5,039 nt of DNA from Solobacterium sp. (GTDB taxonomy: Bacteria > Bacillota_I > Bacilli_A > Erysipelotrichales > Erysipelotrichaceae), in assembly GCA_017514645.1 (NCBI GenBank), contig JAFWJP010000024.1:1-5039 (forward strand), in the 5' to 3' direction. The notes under the pieces are model-generated. The model saw nothing but the letters and a program-made list of their open reading frames with translations. It did not search any database and had not been told where the DNA came from. Both the position numbers and the translations under genes were made by a program. Positions 1 through 4,920 of the stretch are shown in pieces (position 1 is the stretch's first letter; every line of letters begins with the position of its first letter).

Positions 1-233
1 ACCAGCAGGAACACAACAATGATACCTGCGCTGATTCCGAGTACCTTCCATATTTCGAACAAAAGGAAAAAACTTTTCGTCATCGGCAGTTCATAGACCC
101 AGCGGCAGACACCGGTGCCGTTCACCGCCGGTTCTTCATCCGGACGGACAGGTTCCAGGGCAGATCCGCACTGATTGCAGAAAACAGCATCGTCCGGAAG
201 TACAGTTCCGCAGACAGGGCACTTCACAGGCAT
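1..233 (-). CDS. Zinc-ribbon domain membrane protein (C-terminus beyond window)
   Basis: The minus-strand reading frame starts at the ATG at 233-231 and stays open to the window edge (77 codons). The start follows a strong AAGGAGG-type ribosome binding site at about 240-246. Residues 5-22 form a zinc ribbon with paired cysteines C5-x2-C8 and C19-x2-C22 (KCPVCG, then FCNQCG). An acidic, proline-containing linker follows (about 27-40), then a CRWVYELPM segment, and from about residue 55 a hydrophobic stretch that should be the first membrane segment. From family knowledge, many Bacillota carry proteins with an N-terminal zinc ribbon, a W-x-YELP-like junction and several membrane helices; their function is unknown. 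The missing part probably holds the remaining helices. The gene diverges from the large regulator at 405 and shares a palindrome-bearing promoter region with it, so it may be that regulator's target (inference). Confidence 0.8.
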   Translation of the reverse strand, partial: MPVKCPVCGTVLPDDAVFCNQCGSALEPVRPDEEPAVNGTGVCRWVYELPMTKSFFLLFEIWKVLGISAGIIVVFLL

Positions 234-302
234 AGATATCCTCCTTATTCAATGATGAAAACGTATTCTTGTTCACCTTCATTGTAGACAAACTGAACGG
301 AG

Positions 303-330
303 ATTCTTTTCGTGCCGTATGATCTGTCAA
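303..330 (-). promoter_or_regulatory. Candidate promoter of the zinc-ribbon gene
   Basis: On the minus strand a perfect -35 hexamer TTGACA lies at 330-325. After a 16-nt spacer comes AAGAAT (308-303), a 4 of 6 match to the -10 consensus. Transcription would start near 296, giving a leader of roughly 62 nt before the ATG at 233. The -35 box sits at the centre of the palindrome at 308-352. A second possible -10, TACAAT at 286-281, has no good -35. Confidence 0.4.
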
Positions 331-352
331 TGACTGTTCTTCCGGCACGGAA
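308..352. promoter_or_regulatory. Interrupted palindrome, candidate operator for both divergent genes
   Basis: A dyad is centred on base 330. The outer arms CGTGCCG (311-317) and CGGCACG (343-349) match perfectly, and the core TCA-A-TGA (327-333) shares the same centre. Pairing base by base, 15 of 19 positions match between 311-329 and 331-349. Two further pairs at 308-309/351-352 make 17 of 22. The site covers the minus-strand -35 box and ends just before the plus-strand -10 box, as expected for an operator acting on both promoters. The neighbouring tandem-HTH regulator is the natural candidate ligand, but that is inference. Confidence 0.5.
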
Positions 353-353
353 C

Positions 354-362
354 TGCTATACT
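354..362 (+). promoter_or_regulatory. Candidate extended -10 promoter of the tandem-HTH regulator
   Basis: TGC-TATACT at 354-362 is an extended -10 element (5 of 6 to TATAAT plus the upstream TG). The matching -35 region (about 333-339) is poor and lies inside the palindrome. Transcription would start near 369, about 36 nt before the ATG at 405. Confidence 0.45.
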
Positions 363-404
363 GAACATAAAGAGACAGGATCATTGCCGGAGAGGAGAAT
401 CATC

Positions 405-2087
405 ATGATGTTTGCCGAACGGCTGACAAAGCTGCTGGATACCCTGGAGGTACCTGTTACCGGGCTTGCCGCGTATGCAAAGATGGACCGTACCAGCATC
501 AGCCGCATGAAAAGCGGATCCAGAGAACCGAAGAAGGACGGAATATCCATCCGGAAGCTGCTTCAAGGAATCATCGTTTTCTGTGCGGAAAACGGAAAAA
601 CGGATCAATTACGGACATTGACCGGTGCTGAGGAAGATGCTTCGGATGAGGAACTGATGCAAGCATTAAAACTATGGCTGTACAAAGACAGTGCTGTGGA
701 TAACAAGGAAAAGCCGGTGATCCCTGCAGTGCAGAATTCCGCTCATACGTTCGGTACCCGTCTGAATGCCGTGATGGATCTGGCCGATATCTCCAACATC
801 AGACTGAGCAGACTGGTCTATGCGGATGCCTCCCTGATCAGCCGTTACAGGCGTTCTGAGCGCCGTCCCAAGAGCGGTTCAAACATGGCCCGAAGAATCA
901 CAAGAGTCCTGTGGGAGCGCCTGGAAAAGGAAGGCAGGATCAGTGAACTGTGTGAGCTGATGAAGACTTCGGAAGCTGATGAACAGGCATTTTACGCATG
1001 GCTGTTTGAAAATGAAAAACAGGCTCAGCCTGCAATGATCATACCGGAAAAGATGCTTACCCTGCTGAATACCCGGACACCGATGACACAGGCAGTCAGA
1101 CAGGAGCTGCCGGCACTCCCGGAGATCGAAGTCAGAGATATCTATTACGGGACTGAGGGACTGCGCAGTGCTGCCCTGCGTTTTCTGAAATATGCCTCTG
1201 AGCATCAGGTACCGCAGATGTATCTGTACTCAGATGAGAAGATGAACTGGCTGAGCGGTGATCCGCAGTTCTTCCGTCTCTGGGGAGCACTAATGCAGAG
1301 ATGCATACAGAACCATACGAAGATCACGATCATTCACTACGTGAAGCGAAACATGAATGAACTGAACGATGCGATCGCCGGCTGGCTGCCGCTGTATCTT
1401 TCAGGCATGATCTCCTCGTATTTCTGCCGAAAGGACGAACGCTTCCCGTTTGTGAATACGATCTTCCTGATTCCGGGTTCTGCCTGTATCCGGGCTTCCC
1501 ATGTACAAGGAATGGAAGCTGATGGCATCTATCACTATCATACCGACAGCAGATCCCTGACACAGTTTGAAAAAGAATACCGTTCCCTGATCACCCAGGC
1601 ATCGCCCCTGTTTGCGATCCTTCCGGGTATGCATGTGCCTGAAGAAAATAAGCTGGTGATCCTGCGGAATACATTGCCTCTCGGTGCCATGTCCGGGGAG
1701 ACGGTCAGCAGTTTTCATGACGATCAACTGTATTCAGTCTGGGAAGCTGTACGATACCGTGCGGATGAGACCTTCACCGAATTCATTCCCGTAAGAGATC
1801 CGGAAGAACAGATCTTTACGGAAGCAATCGAAGGTGCCCCGCGGGATGTATACACACCAGAACAGTATCAGCACCATCTCGAAGATATCCGCAGGCTTGC
1901 GTCAGAGGATCCAGGATATGTACCTGTATTTCTCGCACAGTGTCCGTTTGACAATGTCAGGATCTATATTACTGAGACAAAGGTTTCCGTGATACGTATC
2001 GATCCCTCACCGGTCACCTTTGAGACTTCTCATCCGCAGATGCGTCAGGCCTTCCTGGATTATACCCTGCGCTTACGGAACAGCTGA
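405..2087 (+). CDS. Putative transcriptional regulator with two tandem XRE-like HTH modules and an unassigned C-terminal domain
   Basis: The frame is open from 312, but the start is placed at 405 because GAGGAG at 392-397 sits 7 nt before it; the ATG at 408 is the alternative. The product is 560 residues. Residues 3-43 and 116-156 align without gaps over 41 positions with about 12 identities (shared F, RL, D, ISR, R, PK). Each carries an XRE/Cro-like helix-turn-helix (around 20-42 and 133-155). Each is followed by a helical stretch ending in WLYKD (91-95) or WLFEN, so a module of about 90-100 residues has been duplicated. From about residue 218 to the end there is a soluble, mixed domain with a YYGTEG segment, an IIHYVKRN segment and WLPLYLSG. 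I cannot assign it to a family. A PLD-like or other effector-sensing fold is possible but unsupported. No signal peptide or membrane helix is seen, so it should be cytoplasmic. It probably binds DNA; the palindrome upstream suggests autoregulation. Confidence 0.8.
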   Translation: MMFAERLTKLLDTLEVPVTGLAAYAKMDRTSISRMKSGSREPKKDGISIRKLLQGIIVFCAENGKTDQLRTLTGAEEDASDEELMQALKLWLYKDSAVDNKEKPVIPAVQNSAHTFGTRLNAVMDLADISNIRLSRLVYADASLISRYRRSERRPKSGSNMARRITRVLWERLEKEGRISELCELMKTSEADEQAFYAWLFENEKQAQPAMIIPEKMLTLLNTRTPMTQAVRQELPALPEIEVRDIYYGTEGLRSAALRFLKYASEHQVPQMYLYSDEKMNWLSGDPQFFRLWGALMQRCIQNHTKITIIHYVKRNMNELNDAIAGWLPLYLSGMISSYFCRKDERFPFVNTIFLIPGSACIRASHVQGMEADGIYHYHTDSRSLTQFEKEYRSLITQASPLFAILPGMHVPEENKLVILRNTLPLGAMSGETVSSFHDDQLYSVWEAVRYRADETFTEFIPVRDPEEQIFTEAIEGAPRDVYTPEQYQHHLEDIRRLASEDPGYVPVFLAQCPFDNVRIYITETKVSVIRIDPSPVTFETSHPQMRQAFLDYTLRLRNS

Positions 2088-2101
2088 GAGACAAACAAAG
2101 A

Positions 2102-2129
2102 CCGTCAGACATATGCCTGACGGCCTTTT
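2102..2129 (+). terminator. Rho-independent terminator of the tandem-HTH regulator
   Basis: A 7-bp perfect stem pairs CCGTCAG (2102-2108) with CTGACGG (2117-2123) around an 8-nt loop, followed by CCTTTT. It begins 14 nt after the stop codon at 2085-2087. The T run is short, but position and stem fit a terminator. AAAG just upstream (2097-2100) could give weak activity in the other direction for the leucine-rich-repeat gene. Confidence 0.7.
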
Positions 2130-2130
2130 A

Positions 2131-2187
2131 CCGAAAACAACCGTAAAGCCCCTGGCTTCAGCCGTGGGGATATAAGGCTGTTTTCGG
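2131..2187. mobile_element. Compact hairpin element resembling an IS200/IS605-type end (remnant or small non-autonomous element)
   Basis: The outer arms CCGAAAACAACC (2131-2142) and GGCTGTTTTCGG (2176-2187) pair at 11 of 12 positions. Inside lies a second hairpin at 2149-2169: CCCC-T-GGC, loop TTCA, GCC-G-T-GGGG, with one wobble pair and one bulged base. The inner motif, with flanking AAAG and GATATAAGG, resembles the subterminal hairpins near tnpB ends of IS200/IS605 elements in Bacillota. That resemblance comes from memory of the family. No tnpA or tnpB is present in the window and no flanking duplication is visible, as expected for this family. It may be a solitary end, a palindrome-associated small element, or simply an RNA structure. 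Confidence 0.45.
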
Positions 2188-2198
2188 CAACGAGATAA

Positions 2199-2219
2199 CC
2201 GGGTTCGTTTTGAACCCGG
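2199..2219. other. Perfect 8-bp hairpin between convergent genes, possible weak terminator
   Basis: CCGGGTTC (2199-2206) pairs perfectly with GAACCCGG (2212-2219) around a GTTTT loop. It lies 42 nt beyond the stop codon of the minus-strand leucine-rich-repeat gene. On that strand the stem is followed by TTATCTCGTT, and on the plus strand by GATTTT. Neither is a clean T run, so terminator function for the leucine-rich-repeat gene is possible but not convincing. The hairpin is enclosed by a longer-range pairing, AAGGCTGT (2174-2181) with ACAGCCTT (2226-2233). Confidence 0.45.
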
Positions 2220-2261
2220 GATTTTACAGCCTTCCGGGATATTCCGTTCTCCTTCGATTGA

Positions 2262-2753
2262 TCAGTCGATCGTCAATCCTTCCGGCATTCTGGCTCCGAA
2301 AACACCCCTGTCTATCTTCAGGGCTTTGTTTTTGACGGTTATTGACTGTAATGCATCGCATTCGTTGAAGGCCATGAAACCGATCTCTTCCACACTCTCC
2401 GGAATCGTGATGTGCGTCAGGCTCTCGCAGGTCCGGAACGCCTGTTCGTCGATGACCTTCACCCCGTCGCGGATCGTTACTTCCCTGAGATTGTAGCAGC
2501 TCCTGAACGCTTCCGGTCCTATGCGTTCCACGCTGCCGGGGATCGTTACACTCGTGAGTTCCGCACAGGCGTTGAATGCCATTATGCCGATATGCGTGAC
2601 GCTGTCAGGAATCGCAACACGGGTGATCTTTGCGAACAGGAAAGCACCGCTGCCGATCTCCGTGACACCATACGGGATGACCACATCGCCGCCCTTTCCG
2701 TTGTATTTGACTAATGTACTGTCTTTGATTTCATATTCTTCCCTTTTTACCAT
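2262..2753 (-). CDS. BspA-like leucine-rich-repeat (LRR_5-type) protein, cytoplasmic
   Basis: The product is 163 residues. The start ATG at 2753-2751 is preceded, 9 nt upstream, by GGAGG (2767-2763). After an N-terminal cap of about 25 residues, repeats of 22-23 residues begin at I26, I48, I71, I94 and I117, with the pattern IPxxVxxIGxxAFxxCxxLxxVx. The last repeat runs into a degenerate end at 140-163. This is the BspA/TpLRR-type repeat, which forms a curved solenoid used for protein or surface binding. Cysteines 63, 86, 109 and 132 fall exactly 23 residues apart and would stack as a ladder on one face. There is no signal peptide, membrane segment or wall anchor, unlike classical secreted BspA proteins, so the protein should stay in the cytoplasm. 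Its partner is unknown. Confidence 0.85.
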   Translation of the reverse strand: MVKREEYEIKDSTLVKYNGKGGDVVIPYGVTEIGSGAFLFAKITRVAIPDSVTHIGIMAFNACAELTSVTIPGSVERIGPEAFRSCYNLREVTIRDGVKVIDEQAFRTCESLTHITIPESVEEIGFMAFNECDALQSITVKNKALKIDRGVFGARMPEGLTID

Positions 2754-2808
2754 CTGTCGCTGCCTCCCGGTTTTCCCTCTTCCCTGTCACAGAACGCAAC
2801 TTGCATAA

Positions 2809-2919
2809 TCACTGAATGAGTTCATGTCTTATTCCTTTTTTAGCATAATCAGGGTGTAGCAAAGGCTTTCCATCAGGACCGACCAGAACCGTCATATATT
2901 CAAGATCCTTTAACAAATA
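2809..2919 (-). pseudogene. Truncated gene fragment, C-terminal 36 codons (or a 28-residue small gene)
   Basis: The minus-strand frame from 2919 to the TGA at 2811-2809 encodes a protein-like tail of 36 residues, including LVGPDGKPLLHPDYAKKG. Immediately upstream in frame is TAG (2922-2920), and the only ATG (2895-2893) falls in mid-sequence. I read it as the C-terminus of a gene that has lost its front. Alternatively the ATG at 2895 could start a 28-residue peptide, because AAAGGA lies about 10 nt upstream. It ends 55 nt before the leucine-rich-repeat gene on the same strand, so transcription through it could reach that gene. I cannot name the parent family. Confidence 0.4.
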
Positions 2920-3088
2920 CTATGATGACTTCGAAATTGTCGAACTGGATACAGTCATCCAGGAAGAAAACAACGGCTGGTACAGATTTGCGGAGACAAT
3001 CTTCTTCGGTGAAAAAGGCGAAATGCCTGCAGACACCGGAACGGTCAACCGGTATGCTACCTCTGCCCGTTTTACAGGATCTGATTGA
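2912..3088 (+). pseudogene. Truncated gene fragment, C-terminal 58 codons
   Basis: The plus-strand frame from about 2912 to the TGA at 3086-3088 reads as a coherent soluble protein end: it begins NKYYDDFEIVELD, continues NNGWYRFAETIFFGEKGE and finishes NRYATSARFTGSD. The frame continues upstream only to a stop at 2846-2848, with no ATG and no ribosome binding site before the coherent part. The gene therefore appears decapitated. Its last 17 nt overlap the 3' end of the convergent glyoxalase gene. A longer open frame over 2922-3371 in another phase is not credible as protein. The family is not recognised. Confidence 0.45.
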
Positions 3089-3479
3089 ATTCCAGCTTTT
3101 CGTTGTTCGGGCCGATGATAGTGAAGAACTTTACTCCATTCTCAAAGAACGGCAGGAAGATCGGTCCGTCTTCCCCTTGTGCAAACCGATATCCGGCTGC
3201 CTTGATCTCCGTATACACATGGTCGATGTCCGTGACGTTCAGTGCGACATGATCCCATGCGCCCCATACAGGATGGACTTCTTCTGCACTGTATGTCTCA
3301 ATGACGGCTTCCCCGAGTCTGAGGAAGGTGCATTTCCGGTCGGTTGCCTGCCACAGGATTTCAAAGCCTAAGCCCTGATAGAACGCAAGGGTCTCCTCGT
3401 AGCATGCTGTAGGGAGTCCGAGATGCTGGATCCCCGTCGTCAGTTCCTTGATTGTCTGCTTCATATCTGCCTCCGTCAT
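3072..3479 (-). CDS. Glyoxalase / VOC superfamily protein
   Basis: The product is 135 residues with the paired beta-alpha-beta-beta-beta modules of the vicinal oxygen chelate fold (about 16-63 and 74-132). All four classical metal-ligand positions of glyoxalase I-like proteins are present: H19 (IQHLGL), E61 (VIETY), H77 (WDHVAL) and E130 (KLEFN). It is therefore probably a divalent-metal enzyme or binding protein of the cytoplasm. The substrate (methylglyoxal adduct, an antibiotic, a ring-cleavage substrate or other) cannot be read from the sequence. The start at 3479 forms an ATGA overlap with the stop of the rhodanese gene and has AGGAGA 9 nt upstream. The ATG at 3464 (residue 6) has its own GGAGG 5 nt upstream and is a real alternative. 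It is the second gene of the operon. No clear terminator follows it. Confidence 0.88.
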   Translation of the reverse strand: MTEADMKQTIKELTTGIQHLGLPTACYEETLAFYQGLGFEILWQATDRKCTFLRLGEAVIETYSAEEVHPVWGAWDHVALNVTDIDHVYTEIKAAGYRFAQGEDGPIFLPFFENGVKFFTIIGPNNEKLEFNQIL

Positions 3480-3856
3480 TTTTCTATCTCTCCTGTCCAG
3501 TCCAGGATCCCGCCGAACTCATAGACATTCGTGTATCCCATGTCCGCGAGTTTCTGTGCAGCATTCCTGCTCCGGCTGCCGCTGCGGCAGTAGACCAGGA
3601 TGATCTGGTCAAGATCCGGCAGTGTCTCGGGTCTTTCAGTGCCGATACTCTCGTACGGGATCAGGATCGCCCCGGGGATGTGGCCTGTGTCGTACTCGAG
3701 CTGCCGGCGTACATCCACGATCACGTGCCCGTCATCCTTCCCCATCATCTCTTTTGCACTTTCCTGGCTGATGTGCGTATAGGTGCCGGCAGTCTGCACT
3801 TCCCCGCTTCCTTTCCCGGAGATGCATCCGGCCAGCAGAGCAATTATTTGTTTCAT
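3476..3856 (-). CDS. Rhodanese-like domain lipoprotein
   Basis: The product is 126 residues. A rhodanese domain occupies about residues 28-124. It has the VDVR motif (47-50), the GHIPGA loop (58-63) and the active-site loop CRSGSRS with nucleophile C90, all intact. Rhodanese domains carry sulfur as a cysteine persulfide and transfer it to acceptors. The N-terminus MKQIIALLAGC ends in a lipobox (L8-A9-G10-C11), followed by a Gly/Ser-rich linker, so the domain is probably tethered to the outer face of the membrane. The signal segment is unusually short, about 10 residues, so export is likely but not certain. The start has AAGGAG 5 nt upstream. It is the first gene of an operon with the VOC gene, overlapped by ATGA. 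Candidate roles include extracellular sulfur handling or redox protection; the substrate is unknown. Confidence 0.87.
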   Translation of the reverse strand: MKQIIALLAGCISGKGSGEVQTAGTYTHISQESAKEMMGKDDGHVIVDVRRQLEYDTGHIPGAILIPYESIGTERPETLPDLDQIILVYCRSGSRSRNAAQKLADMGYTNVYEFGGILDWTGEIEK

Positions 3857-3871
3857 ACAGTCTCCTTGGGG

Positions 3872-3886
3872 CGATACCGTATATCG
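3872..3886. promoter_or_regulatory. Small inverted repeat in the rhodanese leader (contains an ATACCG site)
   Basis: CGATA (3872-3876) and TATCG (3882-3886) form a perfect 5-bp inverted repeat around CCGTA. It lies between the candidate transcription start (about 3900) and the ribosome binding site of the rhodanese gene. It carries one of four ATACCG motifs in this intergenic region, so a roadblock operator is conceivable. Confidence 0.25.
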
Positions 3887-3905
3887 TCGTATTAACTATT
3901 GATCC

Positions 3906-3917
3906 TATTATATAATA
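3906..3917. promoter_or_regulatory. Back-to-back -10 boxes in a 12-bp perfect palindrome; promoter of the rhodanese-VOC operon
   Basis: TATTATATAATA is a perfect palindrome that gives TATAAT on the minus strand (3912-3907) and on the plus strand (3911-3916). The minus-strand box would start transcription near 3900, about 44 nt before the rhodanese ATG, and is the best promoter for that operon. No good -35 hexamer was found for either direction. The plus-strand box is 260 nt from the rightward gene and may be fortuitous. Confidence 0.45.
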
Positions 3918-3992
3918 CAGCGGTATGCCAGAGAACAGCTAAAGACGATGCGGAAATCTGTCCGGGATCAGTTCTGCAACTCATTTTCTGTG

Positions 3993-3998
3993 TATAAT
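3993..3998 (+). promoter_or_regulatory. Candidate -10 box (TATAAT) for the ParB-like gene
   Basis: A perfect TATAAT lies at 3993-3998, with a weak TTCTGC at 3972-3977 as the only nearby -35 candidate (15-nt spacer). Transcription would start near 4005, giving a leader of about 170 nt that contains the inverted repeat and hairpin described separately. TATACT at 4079-4084 is a second possible -10, also without a clear -35. Confidence 0.35.
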
Positions 3999-4007
3999 AA
4001 TCTCAAC

Positions 4008-4085
4008 AAGTATACCGTTCGCGTTTGCCAGCCCCCTATCAGGCTGACTGACTCTGCTCCCGGAGTTTGTGTGTGCGGTATACTT
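4008..4085. promoter_or_regulatory. 10-bp perfect inverted repeat, candidate operator pair upstream of the ParB-like gene
   Basis: AAGTATACCG (4008-4017) and CGGTATACTT (4076-4085) are exact reverse complements separated by 58 bp. Each arm contains the palindrome GTATAC. One arm lies at the predicted transcript start of the promoter at 3993. The other overlaps the second possible -10 at 4079. Related ATACCG sites occur at 3874-3879 and, on the minus strand, at 3926-3921. Confidence 0.45.
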
Positions 4086-4106
4086 TTTCTTTTTTGTCCG
4101 CACGCA
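4070..4106 (+). other. Stem-loop with pyrimidine-rich loop in the ParB-like gene leader
   Basis: TGTGTGCGG (4070-4078) pairs with CCGCACGCA (4098-4106): 9 pairs including one G-T wobble. The 19-nt loop contains T5-C-T6. As RNA this is a stable 5' leader hairpin; as DNA it is a dyad flanking the TATACT box. Its left arm overlaps the right arm of the 4008/4076 inverted repeat, so the two pairings exclude each other in part. It is not a terminator, since no T run follows the stem. Confidence 0.35.
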
Positions 4107-4177
4107 GAAACACGCCGGGGTTCCCCTCTCCGGTCCTTTCTGCATGCGTTTTCTATACATTGCAGCAAGGAGGAACT

Positions 4178-4918
4178 ATGAAGCAAACAGTAGAGATCAG
4201 CAGGATCGATCCCAATCCGCTGAACGAGCGCTCGATGAAGCCGGAGGACATCGAGATCATCGCCGAAAGCATCCGGAAAGACGGTCTGTTCGAGTCCCCG
4301 GTGATGTACCCGAAGGCCGGACGCTACGTGCTCCTGTCCGGTCACCGGCGCCTGGCTGCCCTGCGCATGCTCGGTGTGACGGAAGCGGAAGTACGCGTCG
4401 TACCCTGCCCTTCGTCCCTGGCGGAGGAACAGGAGATCCTCGCGGAGGCCAACATCCACCGCAGCTCGCCGGAAGAGATCCGTACGGAAGTGAAGCTTGC
4501 AGAGCGTGCGTGGAACAGCATGGACAAGGACCGCCGCGCAATCCTCAGGGAAGCCTACCTGAAGAAGTTCAGGGAGGCCAACCAGGGCAACCCTGCCTAC
4601 GCGGAAGACCCGGACAAGTTCATCACCGGCAACTTCCGCCCAGTGCACGACTACATCCGGCAGATCAACGGACTCACCGCGAGCAACTCCACGATCAAGC
4701 GGTATCTGATGGAGATCCTGCCTGAAGAGTGCCGCCCTTCTGAGGGAACGAGCAGAGTTAAACCGATCACCCTGCGGGATGTGCGCCGGTGTGCCAAGAC
4801 ATTTGCAGGCATGCTGGAAACGTACCAGACGGACGATCCGGAACTGCTCAACACGGTCGGTGACGCGATGGAGATGACGGAAAAGCTGCTGGAACGGTTG
4901 GACAAAGAGGCGGCCTGA
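4178..4918 (+). CDS. ParB/Spo0J-like DNA-binding protein (orphan)
   Basis: The product is 246 residues. The start is placed at 4178 because AAGGAGG (4167-4173) lies just upstream; the open frame before it does not read as protein. Residues 5-95 form a ParB N-terminal (ParB/Srx-type) domain: a box-I-like segment (IDPNPLNER, 10-18, then SIRKDGLFESPV), the nucleotide-binding GHRRLAAL motif (55-62; usually GERR in Spo0J/ParB) and an EANIHR segment (90-95). Residues about 159-178 (ending SNSTIKRYL) look like the helix-turn-helix. The last 50 residues are acidic and helical, suiting dimerisation. True ParB proteins bind parS sites with CTP and load DNA for segregation. Relatives on plasmids and integrative elements act as regulators or nucleases. 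No parA lies within 1 kb upstream. The gene is markedly GC-rich (42 of 60 bases at 4321-4380, against 33 of 60 at 481-540), which suggests horizontal origin. Confidence 0.82.
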   Translation: MKQTVEISRIDPNPLNERSMKPEDIEIIAESIRKDGLFESPVMYPKAGRYVLLSGHRRLAALRMLGVTEAEVRVVPCPSSLAEEQEILAEANIHRSSPEEIRTEVKLAERAWNSMDKDRRAILREAYLKKFREANQGNPAYAEDPDKFITGNFRPVHDYIRQINGLTASNSTIKRYLMEILPEECRPSEGTSRVKPITLRDVRRCAKTFAGMLETYQTDDPELLNTVGDAMEMTEKLLERLDKEAA

Positions 4919-4920
4919 AA

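Noticed and set aside
136..384. Minus-strand open frame of 82 codons across the divergent promoter region
   Set aside because: It is out of phase with the zinc-ribbon frame, which has a clear CxxC pair and ribosome binding site; the 82-codon frame has neither.
312..404. Upstream extension of the large regulator to an ATG at 312
   Set aside because: The added 31 residues would run through the palindrome and the -10 box, and no ribosome binding site precedes 312. The ATG at 405 has GAGGAG at proper spacing and begins right at the HTH module.
2922..3371. Plus-strand open frame of 149 codons
   Set aside because: It crosses from the plus-strand gene fragment (in the wrong phase) into the antisense of the glyoxalase gene, and its translation has no protein-like pattern.
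3452..3895. Plus-strand open frame antisense to the rhodanese gene
   Set aside because: The minus-strand frame here has full rhodanese motifs and a lipobox. The antisense frame is a by-product of its codon use.
4029..4046. Possible tRNA or attachment-site-like hairpin (CAGCC/GGCTG) in the intergenic region
   Set aside because: Only 5 pairs with an 8-nt loop; no T-arm or anticodon-arm features of a tRNA are present and no matching direct repeat was found.
3462..4189. Three gene starts reading MKQ (rhodanese, the alternative VOC start and the ParB-like protein)
   Set aside because: The similarity stops after three or four codons, the synonymous bases differ, and the families are unrelated, so it is most likely chance.
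3968..4648. Minus-strand open frame of 226 codons opposite the ParB-like gene
   Set aside because: Long antisense frames are expected opposite a GC-rich gene. It has no recognisable motif or ribosome binding site, and it would cover the whole intergenic region.
4069..4725. Plus-strand frame of 218 codons overlapping the ParB-like gene in another phase
   Set aside because: Its translation is a low-complexity Arg/Pro/Gly-rich sequence, as typically read from a GC-rich gene in the wrong phase. The ParB frame has clear motifs.
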